Shown piece by piece: positions 11,401 through 23,663 of a DNA stretch of 64,000 nucleotides. The notes under the pieces are model-generated. The model was not told where the DNA came from and did not search any database. It worked only from the letters and a program-made list of their open reading frames with translations. The stretch comes from Vitrella brassicaformis (Eukaryota; Sar; Vitrellaceae). The stretch is from positions 126,233 through 190,232 of the forward strand of contig CDMY01000275.1 in assembly GCA_001179505.1 (NCBI GenBank), in the 5' to 3' direction. Each line of letters begins with the position of its first letter. The first letter of the stretch is position 1. A program made the position numbers and the translations under genes.

Positions 11401-11608
11401 AAACACACGCAGCCTCGTTCACGCTGTCACGCGTGCTGTCTCTCCTGATTGCGCCGTGAGTGTATGCACCTGATAGGGACCGGTCGTAGGAAGTCTTCGA
11501 CTCGTGTCTGGCTTTGGCCATGTCGTCGTCCGCGTCGAAGCTGTCATCCTCCTCTTCCTTGCTCCCACTCGACGCTTCAGCACCTGAGAGGTCACGCTCA
11601 GGCTTCAT
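8497..11608 (-). CDS. Cyclic-nucleotide-gated-type potassium channel (HCN/KCNH-like)
   Basis: Six-transmembrane voltage-gated K+ channel subunit, 693 residues from 12 phase-consistent exons: 11470-11608, 11085-11394, 10453-11006, 10270-10332, 10024-10166, 9784-9906, 9569-9707, 9413-9467, 9195-9309, 9016-9093, 8832-8943 and 8497-8747. S1 is WDCVIIVLTLVSVFY, and S4 has Arg/Lys about every third residue (FRMLKLIRLTKLMRIARMAR). The selectivity filter CIGYG (about residues 331-335) matches the HCN form. S6, a C-linker and a cyclic-nucleotide-binding beta-roll (about residues 445-620) follow. In the phosphate-binding cassette (FGDEGLFLDLTGQPFAAVAA) the usual Arg is absent, so ligand binding is doubtful. 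The N-terminus is acidic and cytoplasmic. Its start codon lies 94 bp from that of the plus-strand gene beside it. Confidence 0.9.
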
Positions 11609-11702
11609 CTTCTAGAGATAGCAAGGCGGGGAGGGAAGCTGGGAGGGAAGGGTGGGCTCCGAGACGTAAATTCAATTCAGGGGGCGGGGACTCCCAAGTG
11701 GG
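11609..11702. promoter_or_regulatory. Very short bidirectional promoter region
   Basis: 94 bp between the start codons of the K+ channel (minus) and the unknown myristoylated protein (plus). It contains a GC-rich stretch (GGGGGCGGGGACTCCC). Shared control of both genes is likely by geometry alone. Confidence 0.45.
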
Positions 11703-14700
11703 ATGGGCAATCAGGAGAGCGTGACGGTCCCTCCTCCTCCCCTTGGCGAGGAGAGCATCGACAAGGAGCTGCGTCAGCACCATGGTGAGTCCTCATATCG
11801 AAGCGCGGCATCAAACTCCATGTGCTGCCTTGCAGTCCTCATATCGAAGCTGCAGCTGCTGCGCCTCGACACTTCCAGACTGGACCAAGAGGCCCGAGAT
11901 GTGTGGAGATCTGCCAAGAAAGATAGGTACCACTTGGAACTCTCGGCCTCTCTGTTGATGATAGATCTGCCACAGGAACGAGAATCTGCCCATGGCAGAG
12001 CTCAAAAGCATCACCCAGACACTGACCAAAGTACGGTCCTGAGAAACGGCGCGCACAACCAAAGGGGGCGAGGTGTTTTGATGTGCTCTGCAGGCTTTCC
12101 GTGAGGTTCTTGTGTTTGGCGCCAGCACCGTCCAATGATCGGCCCCAGCAACCAAGCCCTGTGCGGTGTGGTGTGGTGTGGTGTGGGTGTGTGTGCGCAG
12201 GCTGCGAGTCGGCTTCGGAGCAGCAGGAGATATGGGAGGCCTTCGAAGAGACGAGCCCGTACTGCGACTACATCACCCTGCCCGAGCTCAAGGTAGGAAA
12301 CATCATCAGAAGTGGATGGATGGATGGATGGACAGCATTTGTGTGTCTCCTTCTTCAGGAGTATCTGCATAGAGTGACCGTGCTCATCCTGCGGGCGCTG
12401 ACCAGACGGGCAGATGAGCTGGTCGGTCCGCCAACAGACACACCCCACACACCTCACCTCTTCCTCCATTCTGTGCGATGCGATGTTATCTCTCCAGGAG
12501 CGGCAGCTGCATTCATCTATGCGACCGGATGAGCCCCTGCACTCCATGCCCTCTCCGGTAGCTTCGCCCGTCGAGAGCCCCTTCGGTCTGCCTCCCCCCT
12601 CCCAGCCCGCCGTCACACCCCCCAGCACCCAATGGAAGGAGTCACTCCTGTCCTATTCATCGCGGACCCTCGAGGAGCCACTAGACGGGTTCCTTTATGC
12701 AGGGCGGCTCATCGTCAGCACGGCGTCGGCCAAAGGGGTGGGTGGGTGAAGAGATTGCGGGCCTTGTTGTACTGTAATGTGGGTACTGTGCAATGCGGGC
12801 CATGAATGGCCTACATTGCATGGCATGGTTACTCATTTGAGGTGCAGGTTGGCGGGCACATGCCGCTGGTTGAGGTGCGTGTGACCGAGGGATACCCCAA
12901 GACACAGGGGCGGCACGATGGTGGCCCCACCACCACCACCACCGTACAGGTCCGTCCCCCCACGCACAGCACATGCATGCCGGCTGGGCTGGGCTGGGCT
13001 GGGCTGGATGTGTCCTGTCCACCTACCCCGTCTCGTTACGCAGGATTGCCTGGCCCAGACAACGTTGGGCGGCAGTCTGACGCTGGCCATCCCTAGAGCC
13101 CTGTCGAAAGCACAATTTGCCAACTACTGGATTCTCATATCAGTCAGTGCTTACCAGACTGAAAGAAAGCACTGCTCTTACCTGCACGCGACTCTGGTCC
13201 CCATTCGTCTTCAGGTGTTGGATCTCGATGTGGGCCGTAGGTTAGCCGTGTCGATGGGGGATGCGGTGCTTCCGCTGGGGACCGCCGTACAGAAGGGCAT
13301 GGTCAGTCAGCGCTGCCATTGCACCGCTGCTGTGATCTCCGCTACAATTGTATGTGCGTATCTGTGTGGCGGGGTCAGGAGACACACGATGGCTTCGAGG
13401 AGGGGCGTGAGGAGTATGCACCTGAGACGCTGGCGGTGCCTGTGCAGCCAGCTCGTGGTCACGAGGGCCTCATTGCGGGGGCCAAGCTGGACCTGCACTT
13501 CGTGTATCAGCCAGCTGGTAAGCCCCGCCGGTGCAGCATCCATCCATCCATCCATCCACATATCTATCTGGTTTCTTTCTGTGTCCAGAGTCGGCTGTGA
13601 GTACCTCTGGGGGTGTTGGCGAGAGCGGCGAGAGGGTCGATGCGGCAGAGGTGAGTGCTTATCGACGTGAGCACTGTCAATGGCGGAGCGTTGGTCGTGC
13701 CTTCTGGTCACATCCAGGCTGGTGTAGTCAAGCCCCAAACTGACACCACCGAGGCAAACGGCAGAAGAACGGGTTGGTAGCTTGCTGCCACAGCGCCACA
13801 CATAAAGCTTCCGTTGTCGGATGACATCAATCATCGCAGGCTCGTATCGCATCGTGGTGTCGGCGCTATCGGACTTCCCAATGTCTGAGGATCACGATGC
13901 CGACTACAAATACCTCATGGCCGTAGGACGCGGGCACCCACACATGCAGAAGGGCTCATTCGGGAACGTCTGTCTGTATGTGTGTCTGTCAGTCTGTGTC
14001 TCTGATGTGTGGGATGCCCCCCGGCTACGCCACCATCGGGTCGGCGGCGTATACCAATGTTCAGTGGAAGGCACCACTCGTCGAGTGGTACGTGCAGACT
14101 GAGTGACATAAATAAAAGTGTCGCTGTCGACCGCACGGCTCTCACGTCAAGTCATGTTACCAGGCCGGATGCGTTTGTGTTGCGGTACACCCAGCCGCCC
14201 CAACTTCTGTGGGTCAACGTAGAGGTGGGCTCACACACACACTGGTTATCTTGACGGACGGTGTTGGTGGATGTGGCGGCGCAGGTGTACGAGGCGACGA
14301 GTGGCGGCCTGTGGGGCGACAAGACCCACGCCCACAACCATGGGGAAAGCACGCCCATGCCCCCCCGGCCCATCGCACAGACGCTCATTCCCATCGCATA
14401 CATTACCAAACACACGGTCGGGTCGGTAGGTCATCGGTGTGTCAGTCATGTCAGCAGCAAGTGCTGCGGCGTGGCGTGGCGCGGCGTGTGTGTGATTCTC
14501 TGGTCCGGCCGGTACATGTGGTGTGTATGGTGTGCAGGATAGCCAGACGTGCACGCTGCAGCTGAACCAGCACCCTGCCGCCCACCGCGACATCGACCTG
14601 TCAAAGACCACCTGCGACATACACATCAAGCCTACCACTGGTCGGGCGCCTGACAATAGAGCAAAACGACACACAGAGACGTGGCATCTCCTACTTGTCT

Positions 14701-15905
14701 GTCTCCCTGCAGACAATGGGGCTTCCCGTGTTGATGGAGTGGTAGCTGAGTCGTCGACGGCCGCCCGTGGGCCCAAACACGTTCTGATCATGGCACCGCC
14801 ACCAGCAGTGCCGGCATCGGCCCCCACCGGCAGCAGCACCGACGGCCAACACACACAGAGTAGCCTGCAGCTGACCGGGTAGAATACACCGGGATGGAGG
14901 AATTTCAACGCACAGTCAGTCACATGGACGTCATTTCACCCGGCCGGCTGTGTGTATTGTCTGTCGTCAGTTCGTTTGGTAGTGGTAGCACGGTGCCTAG
15001 TGTGAGCCTGTTCCACGAGCTCACTGACGCCAGCACTCTGCAGGCAACCAAGAAGGCGCTCGAGGTACGCGCCAACCCATGCAGCTCTCCTCTCTAGCCT
15101 GCACACAAATGCTGTGCTGTGCTGTGCCGTGTTGTGCTGTGTTTTGTGTCTCGTAAGGTGGATGGCGTTCTGTGTCTGGTGTGCACCACCCACGAGACGG
15201 GCCCAGAGGAGAGGTACCTCTTCCTCACACACAAACACGATGCCGTCGTGCTGGTGCCGCCTGAGGAGCGGCTCACATGGTCAGTGAGTGGCGGGGATGG
15301 GATGGTGGGGTGGCTTGCTTGTGGATGGATGGATGGATGTATGTGATTTCTTCAGGCGTGGGGGTTGGCTGCCGTTTGTGGACAGGGGGACAGTGCGGCT
15401 GGACATCGACACCGACACACTCATACAAATACAGGTCGGTCGGTACGGAGGGAGGCACATACATACACACACACACACATCGTCAAGGTGTGTATCTCCG
15501 CCCCTGGCTGCGCTGCTTGTGTCCCGTCATTTAGTGGGGCGCCCACAGTGAGTTCCTGGCCAAGTGTCCGCCGACAGGCTGCCCCGCCCCCGACAGGTAG
15601 CCGGGCAAATCGATGCTTTTCAACTGTGTGTGTGTGTGTGTGTGGTGTTTGTGAGGGTGATGGTGCTCAAGTACGCGGGCGCCTTCTGCTGCGTGGCCTT
15701 CCAAGACAAAGAGACAGCATTAGCCGTAGCACAGGTAGGTACGGAGGGAGGGAGGGGTGGGGGGGCGGGGTGGGGGAGAGACATCTGGGTGCGGTCGGTG
15801 CATTTGCTTGTTTCTGTCGGTCGGTGCTTTGTTTGTTGGTTGCCATCCATCCATATAAATGTGATGTGTGTGTGTGTGCAGGTGACTGAGATGCTCCGCA
15901 AATGA
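11703..15905 (+). CDS. Large unrecognised protein, probable N-myristoylation
   Basis: About 760-residue protein with some 24 exons. Exons: 11703-11784, 11836-11926, 11976-12030, 12094-12100 (7-nt microexon), 12201-12292, 12359-12421, 12498-12737, 12848-12949, 13044-13142, 13215-13301, 13379-13517, 13589-13650, 13718-13772, 13840-13967, 13993-14087, 14164-14224, 14285-14425, 14538-14640, 14713-14878, 14971-15064, 15158-15279, 15356-15434, a poorly defined exon near 15657-15734, and 15882-15905. It starts MGNQES, a good N-myristoylation site (Gly2, Ser6). Residues about 160-290 and 340-480 have beta-strand patterns reminiscent of C2 domains (RIVVSALSDFP). The C-terminus, with GWLPFVDRGTVRLDID and KYAGAFCCVAFQDKETA, could be a PH-like fold. 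Both domain calls are guesses. A membrane-peripheral role is inferred from the lipid site. Confidence 0.65.
12094..12100 (+). other. 7-nt microexon
   Basis: Between acceptor CTCTGCAG and donor GTGAGG. It is needed to keep phase between exon 11976-12030 (ends phase 0) and 12201-12292 (starts phase 1). Read-through to a later donor at about 12133 breaks the downstream frame. Confidence 0.5.
12982..13006. repeat. GGGCT pentamer repeat in an intron
   Basis: About five tandem copies of a GGGCT unit inside the intron 12950-13043 of the unrecognised gene. Confidence 0.85.
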
Positions 15906-16375
15906 CCGGCTGACTGACTGACTGACTGACGCGGACGCGTAGCGCACTGCAGGCAGATCTGATCAATCTACGTGTGTGGGTACATGTGTTGGTTGACGTG
16001 ACGTGACGGGTGTGTCCAGACTTGTCATCTTGCAATGCATTCATGTGATGTGATCGGTCAACGTGGTGTCTTGATTCAGTCAGAGATTGATTGATCGGCC
16101 AGCCAGCGGTCCGTCACACACCGCCCACCCCACCCCCCACACGCATCCAGACGCATCGCATCTTCATATACACGAACACCAACCATCCAAACACGCAGAC
16201 ACGAACCAACACCATGCAATCAATGCATATGTATATTCCATCAAGGCAGAAGCACCGAAAGGAAGAGTCTCTGTCTGTCTGTCTCCGGAAAAAGGCCGAA
16301 GGACGATTGGGTCATTCATCTGCGGACGGGCCGTGGGTATGTATGTATGTATGTACAAAATGACGATCGACGTGT

Positions 16376-16410
16376 ACATCACATCACATCACATGACATC
16401 ACATCACATC
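16376..16410. repeat. ACATC pentamer repeat
   Basis: Tandem ACATC units with one interruption, close to a GTAT tetramer run at about 16338-16355. Confidence 0.85.
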
Positions 16411-16433
16411 GATGATGCTGTAATTACATATCA

Positions 16434-16489
16434 GGGGGAGAGGGAGGGGGAGAGGGAGGGAGAGAGGGAGGGAGGGAGGGAGGGAGGAG
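16434..16489. repeat. GGGA/GGGAGA purine repeat
   Basis: Long purine-only stretch of GGGAG and GGGA units on the plus strand. Such homopurine tracts can form triplex or quadruplex structure. Confidence 0.85.
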
Positions 16490-17005
16490 CCCGTGCAGCA
16501 AGAACGAACGTGTCCTTATGATGGCATGGCCATCACGGACAATTACACACATACACAAATGGCGAGGATTCATTCGTCGGCCCAGCCACAGACCTGTGTG
16601 TGACTCCCGGCCCCCGGCTTCAAGCACAAATACACACAACGAGACAGACACCCTTTTCACGCACACGCACATCCGCACGGCAAAATGGTCAGAAAAAGCC
16701 TGCAGGCCACACAGGCACGAACCCTCACTGCCACCTTAATTAATTGTGTGCCGGCTCGCTGTCTGGCTGCTTGCTGGGCGGCTGTGTGTCACAGCCTCGG
16801 TGAATGAGTTCTCCCGGCCCACCCCCCGCCCAACACGCATACACACACGTAACATGCACATGCATCATGGGTAGCTGTACCACGCAGGTCGAGCGCTAAG
16901 CACAGCGCCATCGATTGCCTGCTTCAAGCAGGCAAAACGCGAAACCAACAAACTCTCTCCCCCCATGTGTGTGTGGGTGTGTGGGTGTAGTCAACACGTG
17001 TGCAC

Positions 17006-20000
17006 TCATCGATAGCGGAGTCGCCTGCGGCGCCTCGGCCTCTCCCCGTCTCCATCTTGCTCTTGATCTCCATTGGTGTTCATGGTGTAGGCCACCGGTG
17101 GTTCCGGCTCGTCCGCCACATGATGGATCTGCACACACACACACAGAGAAAGACACACACACACGCAAAACAGAGCAACAGAGAGCAGAGCGTGAGGAAG
17201 AGATGGGAGGTGGGTGGAGTGAAATTTGTATGTATGGGATTGGAATGGAATGTGTGTTTGGCCAGAGAGAACCAACGGCTGTTCAGAGCACGAGTACACA
17301 CATACAAGAGAATGGTGGGTCCAACAACCGTACGTATGTCACAAAACGCACATCCATCCCGCCCGTTGATTGACAAAACGACTCACTTTGTTTTTGCATC
17401 CCTTGCAATCCATGGACCCACGCCTACCTACACACAGCTAAATGCACGCGGGGAGTCAGTCAGCGACACAAAACCCCACGGGGGTGGATGCCCTTGCCCT
17501 TCACCGTGCAGAAAGGCTCCATCTAAGATGAGAGTGAGTATGGACATACGCACGCACAAGTACTTATGTATGCGGCTCTTGGAGCCGCTTGGGTGCACGG
17601 CACGGGATACACCAGACGGCCTCCCAACGGGAGAAGGGTTCTCTCCGCCACGCCAACACGCACACGTCTAATTCCCGTACACAACCATTCTTCATGGGAG
17701 CAACAACACAACCGGTCGGCTGGTTGGCCCATGAGTGAATGGTCCGACTAAAAACGCATTCGTATACAGGTAGGTAGGCCCTGTCTTTCTCTCCGTCCAT
17801 TGATTGATAAACAATCTCTCTCTTGTCTGACTTTGTCACTCACTCCCCAACTCACTGTTATCATAAAGCAGCGCACGAGCCACGCATGAGGAGAGCAGCC
17901 ACAACCCACGCACACAGAAACGACCACCCCAACGGACCGAGTGCCCCCCTACTGGCCCCTGATGGTACTGACGGGATGGACGGGATGTGGGTGTGGGCTG
18001 ATGGGATGTGTGTGTCGCCTGTCTGAGGGAGTGTGCCTCTCTGCGCGCACTGGCTGCCGTCAACGCATCTCACCAGCAGGATTTCTCCGCTCTTGTCAGA
18101 TGACATGTACAGCCGCCCCTACACACAACCACACCACACAATATCATGGCCAGTCCATCTGTGTGCGCATTGCGTTGGCTGCTTACGTGTTTGTCGAAGA
18201 CGACATCGACAGGCCTCATGTCGGTGGGCCATTCGGCGCCCCGAGTGTCGGCCCCTTCCCTCCTGAAGAACTCCTTGATGTCGCCACGCGGCATCCCGTC
18301 CACACGCATCGGTATATGGATGATCTACACCCACACCACACCACAGCAATACAGCCCCCCGAAATGGTGGCCCTCTCCCTGGCTCTGTCTCACAGAGAAT
18401 CCGACGGCCACAGGTCGGTTCCAGCTGCCGTGTAGAGCAACGAAGATGTCCCCATACATGGAGCACGGGAAGGCCGTCTGGTCCAGTGGGTACCTCAGAC
18501 CGCCGTCAGCTGTCCCATCGCCATCGCCATCGCCAGTGGTGTTCCTGATGGTGCCTGTATCGCTGTAGACGGGGTTGGCGTAGTGGATGGAGCCGTCGAG
18601 CGCTGCGCAGGGGGTGGATGGGTACCGCTCGCCGAAGAACTCCAGGCCGAGTGGTGCTGTGTGCGCCTGCATGAGAAGACGGGGCCTCACGTTATTGCCG
18701 GGGTCGCGGCACCACTCGTCGGAATACTCATCCGAGAACGATGGATGCACCCTGCAATATATCGCATCCATGACATGACATGACAGGAGACATGTATGGG
18801 ATCTGTTGTCAAGGGTGTAGTGTGCATGCGTGCTTTCGTGGGTTGCATTGCAATGGCCCAGCATACCATTGTGTGCCTTCGCCCCTTCCTGTGTCAAGGT
18901 TCCCTTCGGACCAGCACTGGGGGTATCCGTAGAAGCTGATCAGTCAGTCACATCACACAGGCAGACAGAAGCACCCTTGACGGACATATCATTCATTTCC
19001 ACATGAGAGTGCGTGAGGGTATATCGGGTGTGCTGTGCTGTGCTGACCTTCCTGCCTTCTCCTCAGGAAAGTCATTCAGCTCCTCACCAGGATTGTCTGC
19101 CCACACACGCACAGCAGGCACCACGGACAGGCATCGCATCCATGGACTTCCCTGCCTCTCTCTCTCTCTCTCTCTCTCTCTAGCCCACCTTCATGTATGT
19201 CGCCTCCCAGGTCTTCCACGAACAGGTTGTCCATCCCATTGTTGACCCCCCACATCTTGCCATCCAAGTCCCACGCGATCCCCACCGTGTTCCGCAGCCC
19301 GTCGGCAAAGACATACCCATCCGCAAAGTCCATCCCTCCCTCTGGCTCAACGGTCTCCCGCATCATGTCCTCCGCACTAAACCGCCTTATGCGAGCTCTG
19401 TAGGAGGACCTGTCGAGGTTGCCGCGAGAGCCGATCGACACGTAGAGGGTGTTGTCGCGGTCGTCACACAGCAGAGTACGCGTGTGGTGTCCCCTCGGCG
19501 CCCCGCCCGAGCCGTCGGCGTTGACATTGGTGATGACGACCTGCCTCCGGTCGTCATCGAGAGGCTCGCGCTGGCCAGCAGTGTACGGCCACCTGTACAC
19601 CTGCGGGACTCACAGCACAGCAGCGTGTTAGTCACTGCACTGCCGTCCTTTTGTCTGTCTCTTTGGCGTGTGGGTCAGTCACCTCACCTGGCTGTCACTG
19701 CTGGCAAACAGATAGTCGCCACACACAGCTATCCCTGCAGGTCAAGTGGGTAGACACAAGTGGACGGAAGGAACGCGCCGATACAGATGCACATACACCT
19801 CCCCCATTGGAAGCTTACCGTGTGACAGCGCCAAATCGCCAGCGAAGAGCTCAACTCGCTCTGTCACGTTATTCCGCTGCACAGACAGACAGACAGACAG
19901 GGCAGAGACACAATTCATTGCAAAACGTGTCGCCACACCGCATCCGATGTCCGCTCCTGACCGACCAAGTCGTTATCGTCGTCCCACATGGCGATGATCT

Positions 20001-20326
20001 TGCCACTCCGCCTCCCTGTGCGATCCACAACAAGTAAAGTTTCTCCACTCTTTGCAGACATATACAGACCACGCGGATCGCTGCACACACCAACACATTC
20101 ACAAGAGATCCAGGCCAAGACCGATGCATGTCCAAGTGCCATGTGATGCCTACACGAGGTCAAAGTTAAACAGGCACGCCTCGAATCCTTTCGGCATCTC
20201 CGCCTCGGGATATTTCAGACACCCGCGAACCGCAAGGTCTTCGAGCGCAAAGCCGGAGCTGGGCGTCGACAGCTGCGATTGGACCCGGGCAACCAGCAAG
20301 GAGAACGCCACTAAACAGAGCCTCAT
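17006..20326 (-). CDS. Secreted PQQ-type sugar (sorbosone) dehydrogenase
   Basis: Soluble six-bladed beta-propeller quinoprotein predicted to oxidise aldoses or sorbosone with PQQ. 528 residues, 11 exons: 20154-20326, 19966-20080, 19819-19876, 19688-19734, 19189-19600, 19048-19096, 18867-18935, 18394-18751, 18187-18324, 18074-18118 and 17006-17128. An N-terminal signal peptide (MRLCLVAFSLLVARVQS) implies export. Family landmarks are GHHTRTLLCDDRDNTLYVSI (His near 169), FADGLRNTVGIAWDLDGKMW, QAHTAPLGLEFF, DIFVALHGSWNRP, VDVVFD and a final LYMSSDKSGEILL strand. A TGDGDGDGTADGG loop could bind Ca2+. The last intron (17129-18073, 945 nt) is far longer than the others, so the Arg-rich final exon is less certain. 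Whether this organism makes or scavenges PQQ cannot be judged here. Confidence 0.85.
17129..18073 (-). other. Unusually long last intron of the dehydrogenase
   Basis: About 945 nt with no convincing exon on either strand. It contains CA repeats and short skewed frames. An extra small exon or a different gene end inside it is possible. Confidence 0.4.
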
Positions 20327-21005
20327 AGGGGCGCCAAGAAACCCATGCGTCCATCTCACGAGAGCCCGACTATCCGTTGAGTGGGCACATGCATGGCGAC
20401 GCCGGCAGCTGGACATGTGGGTTCCCTCCCCCCGCTTTGCTGCGTCCGGTGCGTCAGACTCCTGGCTTGGCACAGGCCGGCGAGATCTGGCAGCTGCAAC
20501 GGTCGGATGTGGCAGATTCGCATGAGAGCTGTTACAGATGGGTGACACTGTGGTGGCGCTGCAAGGCATCGGTTGGGCTACAACACAGGTCAGACAAGGC
20601 AAAAGGACGCGAACGAGTGGGGAGCGCCGATCTTCCCACTCCTTGCGAGCTTAAGCCCGCAGAGGGGACTGGGGGAAGAAAGGAGAGGGGAAGGACAGGG
20701 GCGCTGGCGCTGAAGCAGGAGCAACAGCGGCCGTGGCTCCATCTGTGGAGGGACATTCTCAGGGTCGACCAGACAGGCAGCTTCAGGCAGAGGGGCCAAC
20801 ACCGCGGCTGCCCGGGCTGATCGCCGCACGGAGCGGAGGCGGCCATAGCCCCTTCTCAAGCGTCCGCGTCCGTCGCTGCTGAGTGGCGGAGGCCATCGCT
20901 GAGTGGAGGCACTGCCTGCTCGATCCCCAAGGCTCAACAAAGGGCAGCAGTGCTGCCCGGTCTGTTTTGATCAAGTGCGTCGCAGTTCGTGTGGTGTGAC
21001 TGACG
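20327..21005. promoter_or_regulatory. Divergent intergenic region
   Basis: 679 bp between the start codons of the dehydrogenase (minus) and the glycosyltransferase (plus). It is the longest head-to-head spacer in the window. GC-rich, with no supported exon. Confidence 0.35.
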
Positions 21006-23632
21006 ATGACGTATTATCACGAAGGCTGGTGGTCTTATGTGGTCGGCGTCGTCGGGCTGGTGGCGTGCTGGCTTCTTCTTATGCACATCAACGGCATTGA
21101 GAGATGTGTGCTCCACTTGGAATGTAAGCGGACGGAGATTCATCAGCCACTCACTCACCTCTACACATACATACTGTGTGTATGTTGTGTACGTGAGACA
21201 CTCACATACATACTGATTGCTTTGCTTTGCTTCTCTGCCTGTGCTCTGTGTGTACACGTGTGGTGTGACTCAGGCGAGGAGTTTGTGTGGGAGAGGGTGT
21301 CGATGAGCAGCTTCGTCCTCACGATTGTCTGGTATCTGGCAATGCTCCCCTTCTTCGTCCACTCGTTCATCGGACTGCTCATCCCGCCGCAAGACGTCCT
21401 CGAGCGAATCACACAGACAAGCAGCGGCAGCAGGAGAAGCAGGCGGGCCACGAGTGAAGCAGCGCCGTCAGTCAGCGTCAAGCAGACTTCCCTCGAGGCC
21501 TGCCGCCCGTTCCCCTCGTCGATTGACGACATTGCTTCGCGTGAGGCGTTGACTCCTTCATTCACGACCCCCACGACGAGCACAGGGAGTACCAACAGCA
21601 GCGGCAACGAGCAGGACAACGACCACGACCACGAAACGGGCAGCGGCCGCGGCAGCCTCTGTCTTTCATCCTCATCCAATGCGTCGTCACCGCCCTCTCC
21701 ATCGTGCAGCGCCAGCAGGGACAACGACACCACTTCCTTCCTGTCGTCATCCAGCTCCGCGTCGCTCAACTCGTCCACTTGGTCACCCGACCCGCTGCGA
21801 GCGCACTTCTCGCTCAATCGAGAAGCAGGAGGGAGCAAGAAAGCGGCGGCCAAGATGACGCATCGACGGCCACTCCACCAGCAGCGGGGCGAGGCGAGGC
21901 CGCAGATAAGGATGTCGACGCTCCAGCGAATGGCATCCATTGCTCACGGCGTGGCGCTCTGTGTCCAGTACGGTCTGATGAGCTGCATCCACCTGCCCCT
22001 GCTGTGTCTGTCGTGTCTGCTCGACTGCCTCGTGGCGCCCATCAGCGTCAAGGACCACCCCCCCAGCACCCTCAAGTCGATGCTGTCCAACGGCATGCGG
22101 CTCATCGACCCGGCACCTCTCATCCCCTCCATCACCGCGGCATTCCTCCGCACGACAAAGGCGCCCAAGGACAAGGCTTCCCCTTCACACAGGAAGGCGC
22201 CCCTTACTGCTGCAGCGCGCCACGAACTGGAGGTCAACAGCGACGTAGATAGCGACCAGGTCAATGACGAGAGCGACGGGGCGTGGATGCGTGCCCACCA
22301 CGTCTGTGCAAGTGGTTTTGACGACGACACGAGCGGTGACGAGCCAGACATGCATGACGGGCGGGAGAGCGACCAGCACGGCAAGGTGATCTTCCGCGTG
22401 GTGACGCGGGGCGACAAGCCCGCGCTGGTGGCGAGTGTGTGCGAGAGGAACATCGCCGTGCTCGACGAGACGCTCCAGAACGATGCCGGCGGCTTCTCGT
22501 GGCGGTTTGAAGTGGTCACCGACCGGCCCATCGGCGTCAAGCAGCACTTCATCGATCGGGAGCAGCGCACCACGCCCGACGACCACAGAGGCCCCACTCC
22601 CTCAGCCGCCGTGTCTCTTGGCCACCACAACCAGCAGCAGTACAAGGCGAGAAGGGCAGCCAGGCGACTGCCCTCGAGCAGCAGGATCGACGAAATAGTC
22701 GTCCCTGACAGCTACGTGACCGCCAAGGGCACCAAATTCAAGGCACGGGCCCTCAACTACGCCAACGAGAAGTGGGTGCACGCAGAGAGAGACGGCAAGA
22801 GCGGCAACAGCAAGGGGAGGCTGCCGTACGCTCTGAGAGACAACGACCTGATCGTCCACCTGGACGAGGAGACCCTCCTCCACGCGTCGTCCGTCCGCGG
22901 CATTGCGGACTTCCTGCAGGGCGCCTGGAACCGCATTGGGATGGGCACGGTGGTGTACGGCCACGGGCGTGTGGTCAACCCCCTGACCACCATGAGCGAC
23001 AGCATCAGAGTGTGCGAGGACATCTGCAAGAACAGAATATACTTCAACTTCTCCAAACCCATCCTCGGCATGAAGGGTACGTGCACATCCGACACGCATG
23101 CACCCAAGGACAGAATAGCATAGCATATCCGTGCGTTGTGTCTCTGTTGGCAGGCTCCTTCATCGTCATGCCTGTGTGGGTGGAGCGGCTTGTCGGCTGG
23201 GACTTGGGGCCGCATGGATCGATCGCGGAAGACGCGGCATTCGCCCTCAAGGCCATCGACATGGGCGGCAGACACGACACCCAAGAGAGCACAGCCAGGC
23301 AGACAAAGAAGGCCAACAGCCACCGCGCCTCGCGGCCTCACCCGCAGCAGTCCATCAAATTCGGCTTCGTCAAGGTGAGAAAGGAAACTGGGGCACAGTG
23401 GACGTCCGTTCACCGGCTCATCTTGTTGTTCTGATGTGTCGTGTAGGGTGTGATGCACGAGCAGAGCCCTTTTGATTTGCTCGACTACATGAAGCAGAGG
23501 CGTCGGTGGTTCCTGGGACTGTGGCTGGTCGTCAGACACCCCGACATCAGATGGAGGACCAAACTACGTAAGATGCCTCCTCCCTTGCCACGTCGGCACA
23601 TCGCACCGGGCGGCTCATACCTGTGTGTGTGT

Positions 23633-23663
<31 letters not shown>

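Larger units (their letters stand above)
15906..17005. other. Gene-free region rich in simple repeats
   Basis: Convergent space between two 3' ends, with ACTG, GTAT, ACATC and GGGA tandem repeats. I see no supported exon, although a long 3' untranslated region may be present on either side. Confidence 0.5.

Noticed and set aside
15906-17005. Tandem repeats as a possible CRISPR array or satellite
   Set aside because: Units are 4-5 nt without spacers, and the genes are eukaryotic and intron-rich. They are ordinary microsatellites.
21161-22645. Minus-strand open frames opposite the glycosyltransferase
   Set aside because: They overlap the low-complexity insert and catalytic core of the Egghead-like gene. 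They have no domain and are explained by high GC.
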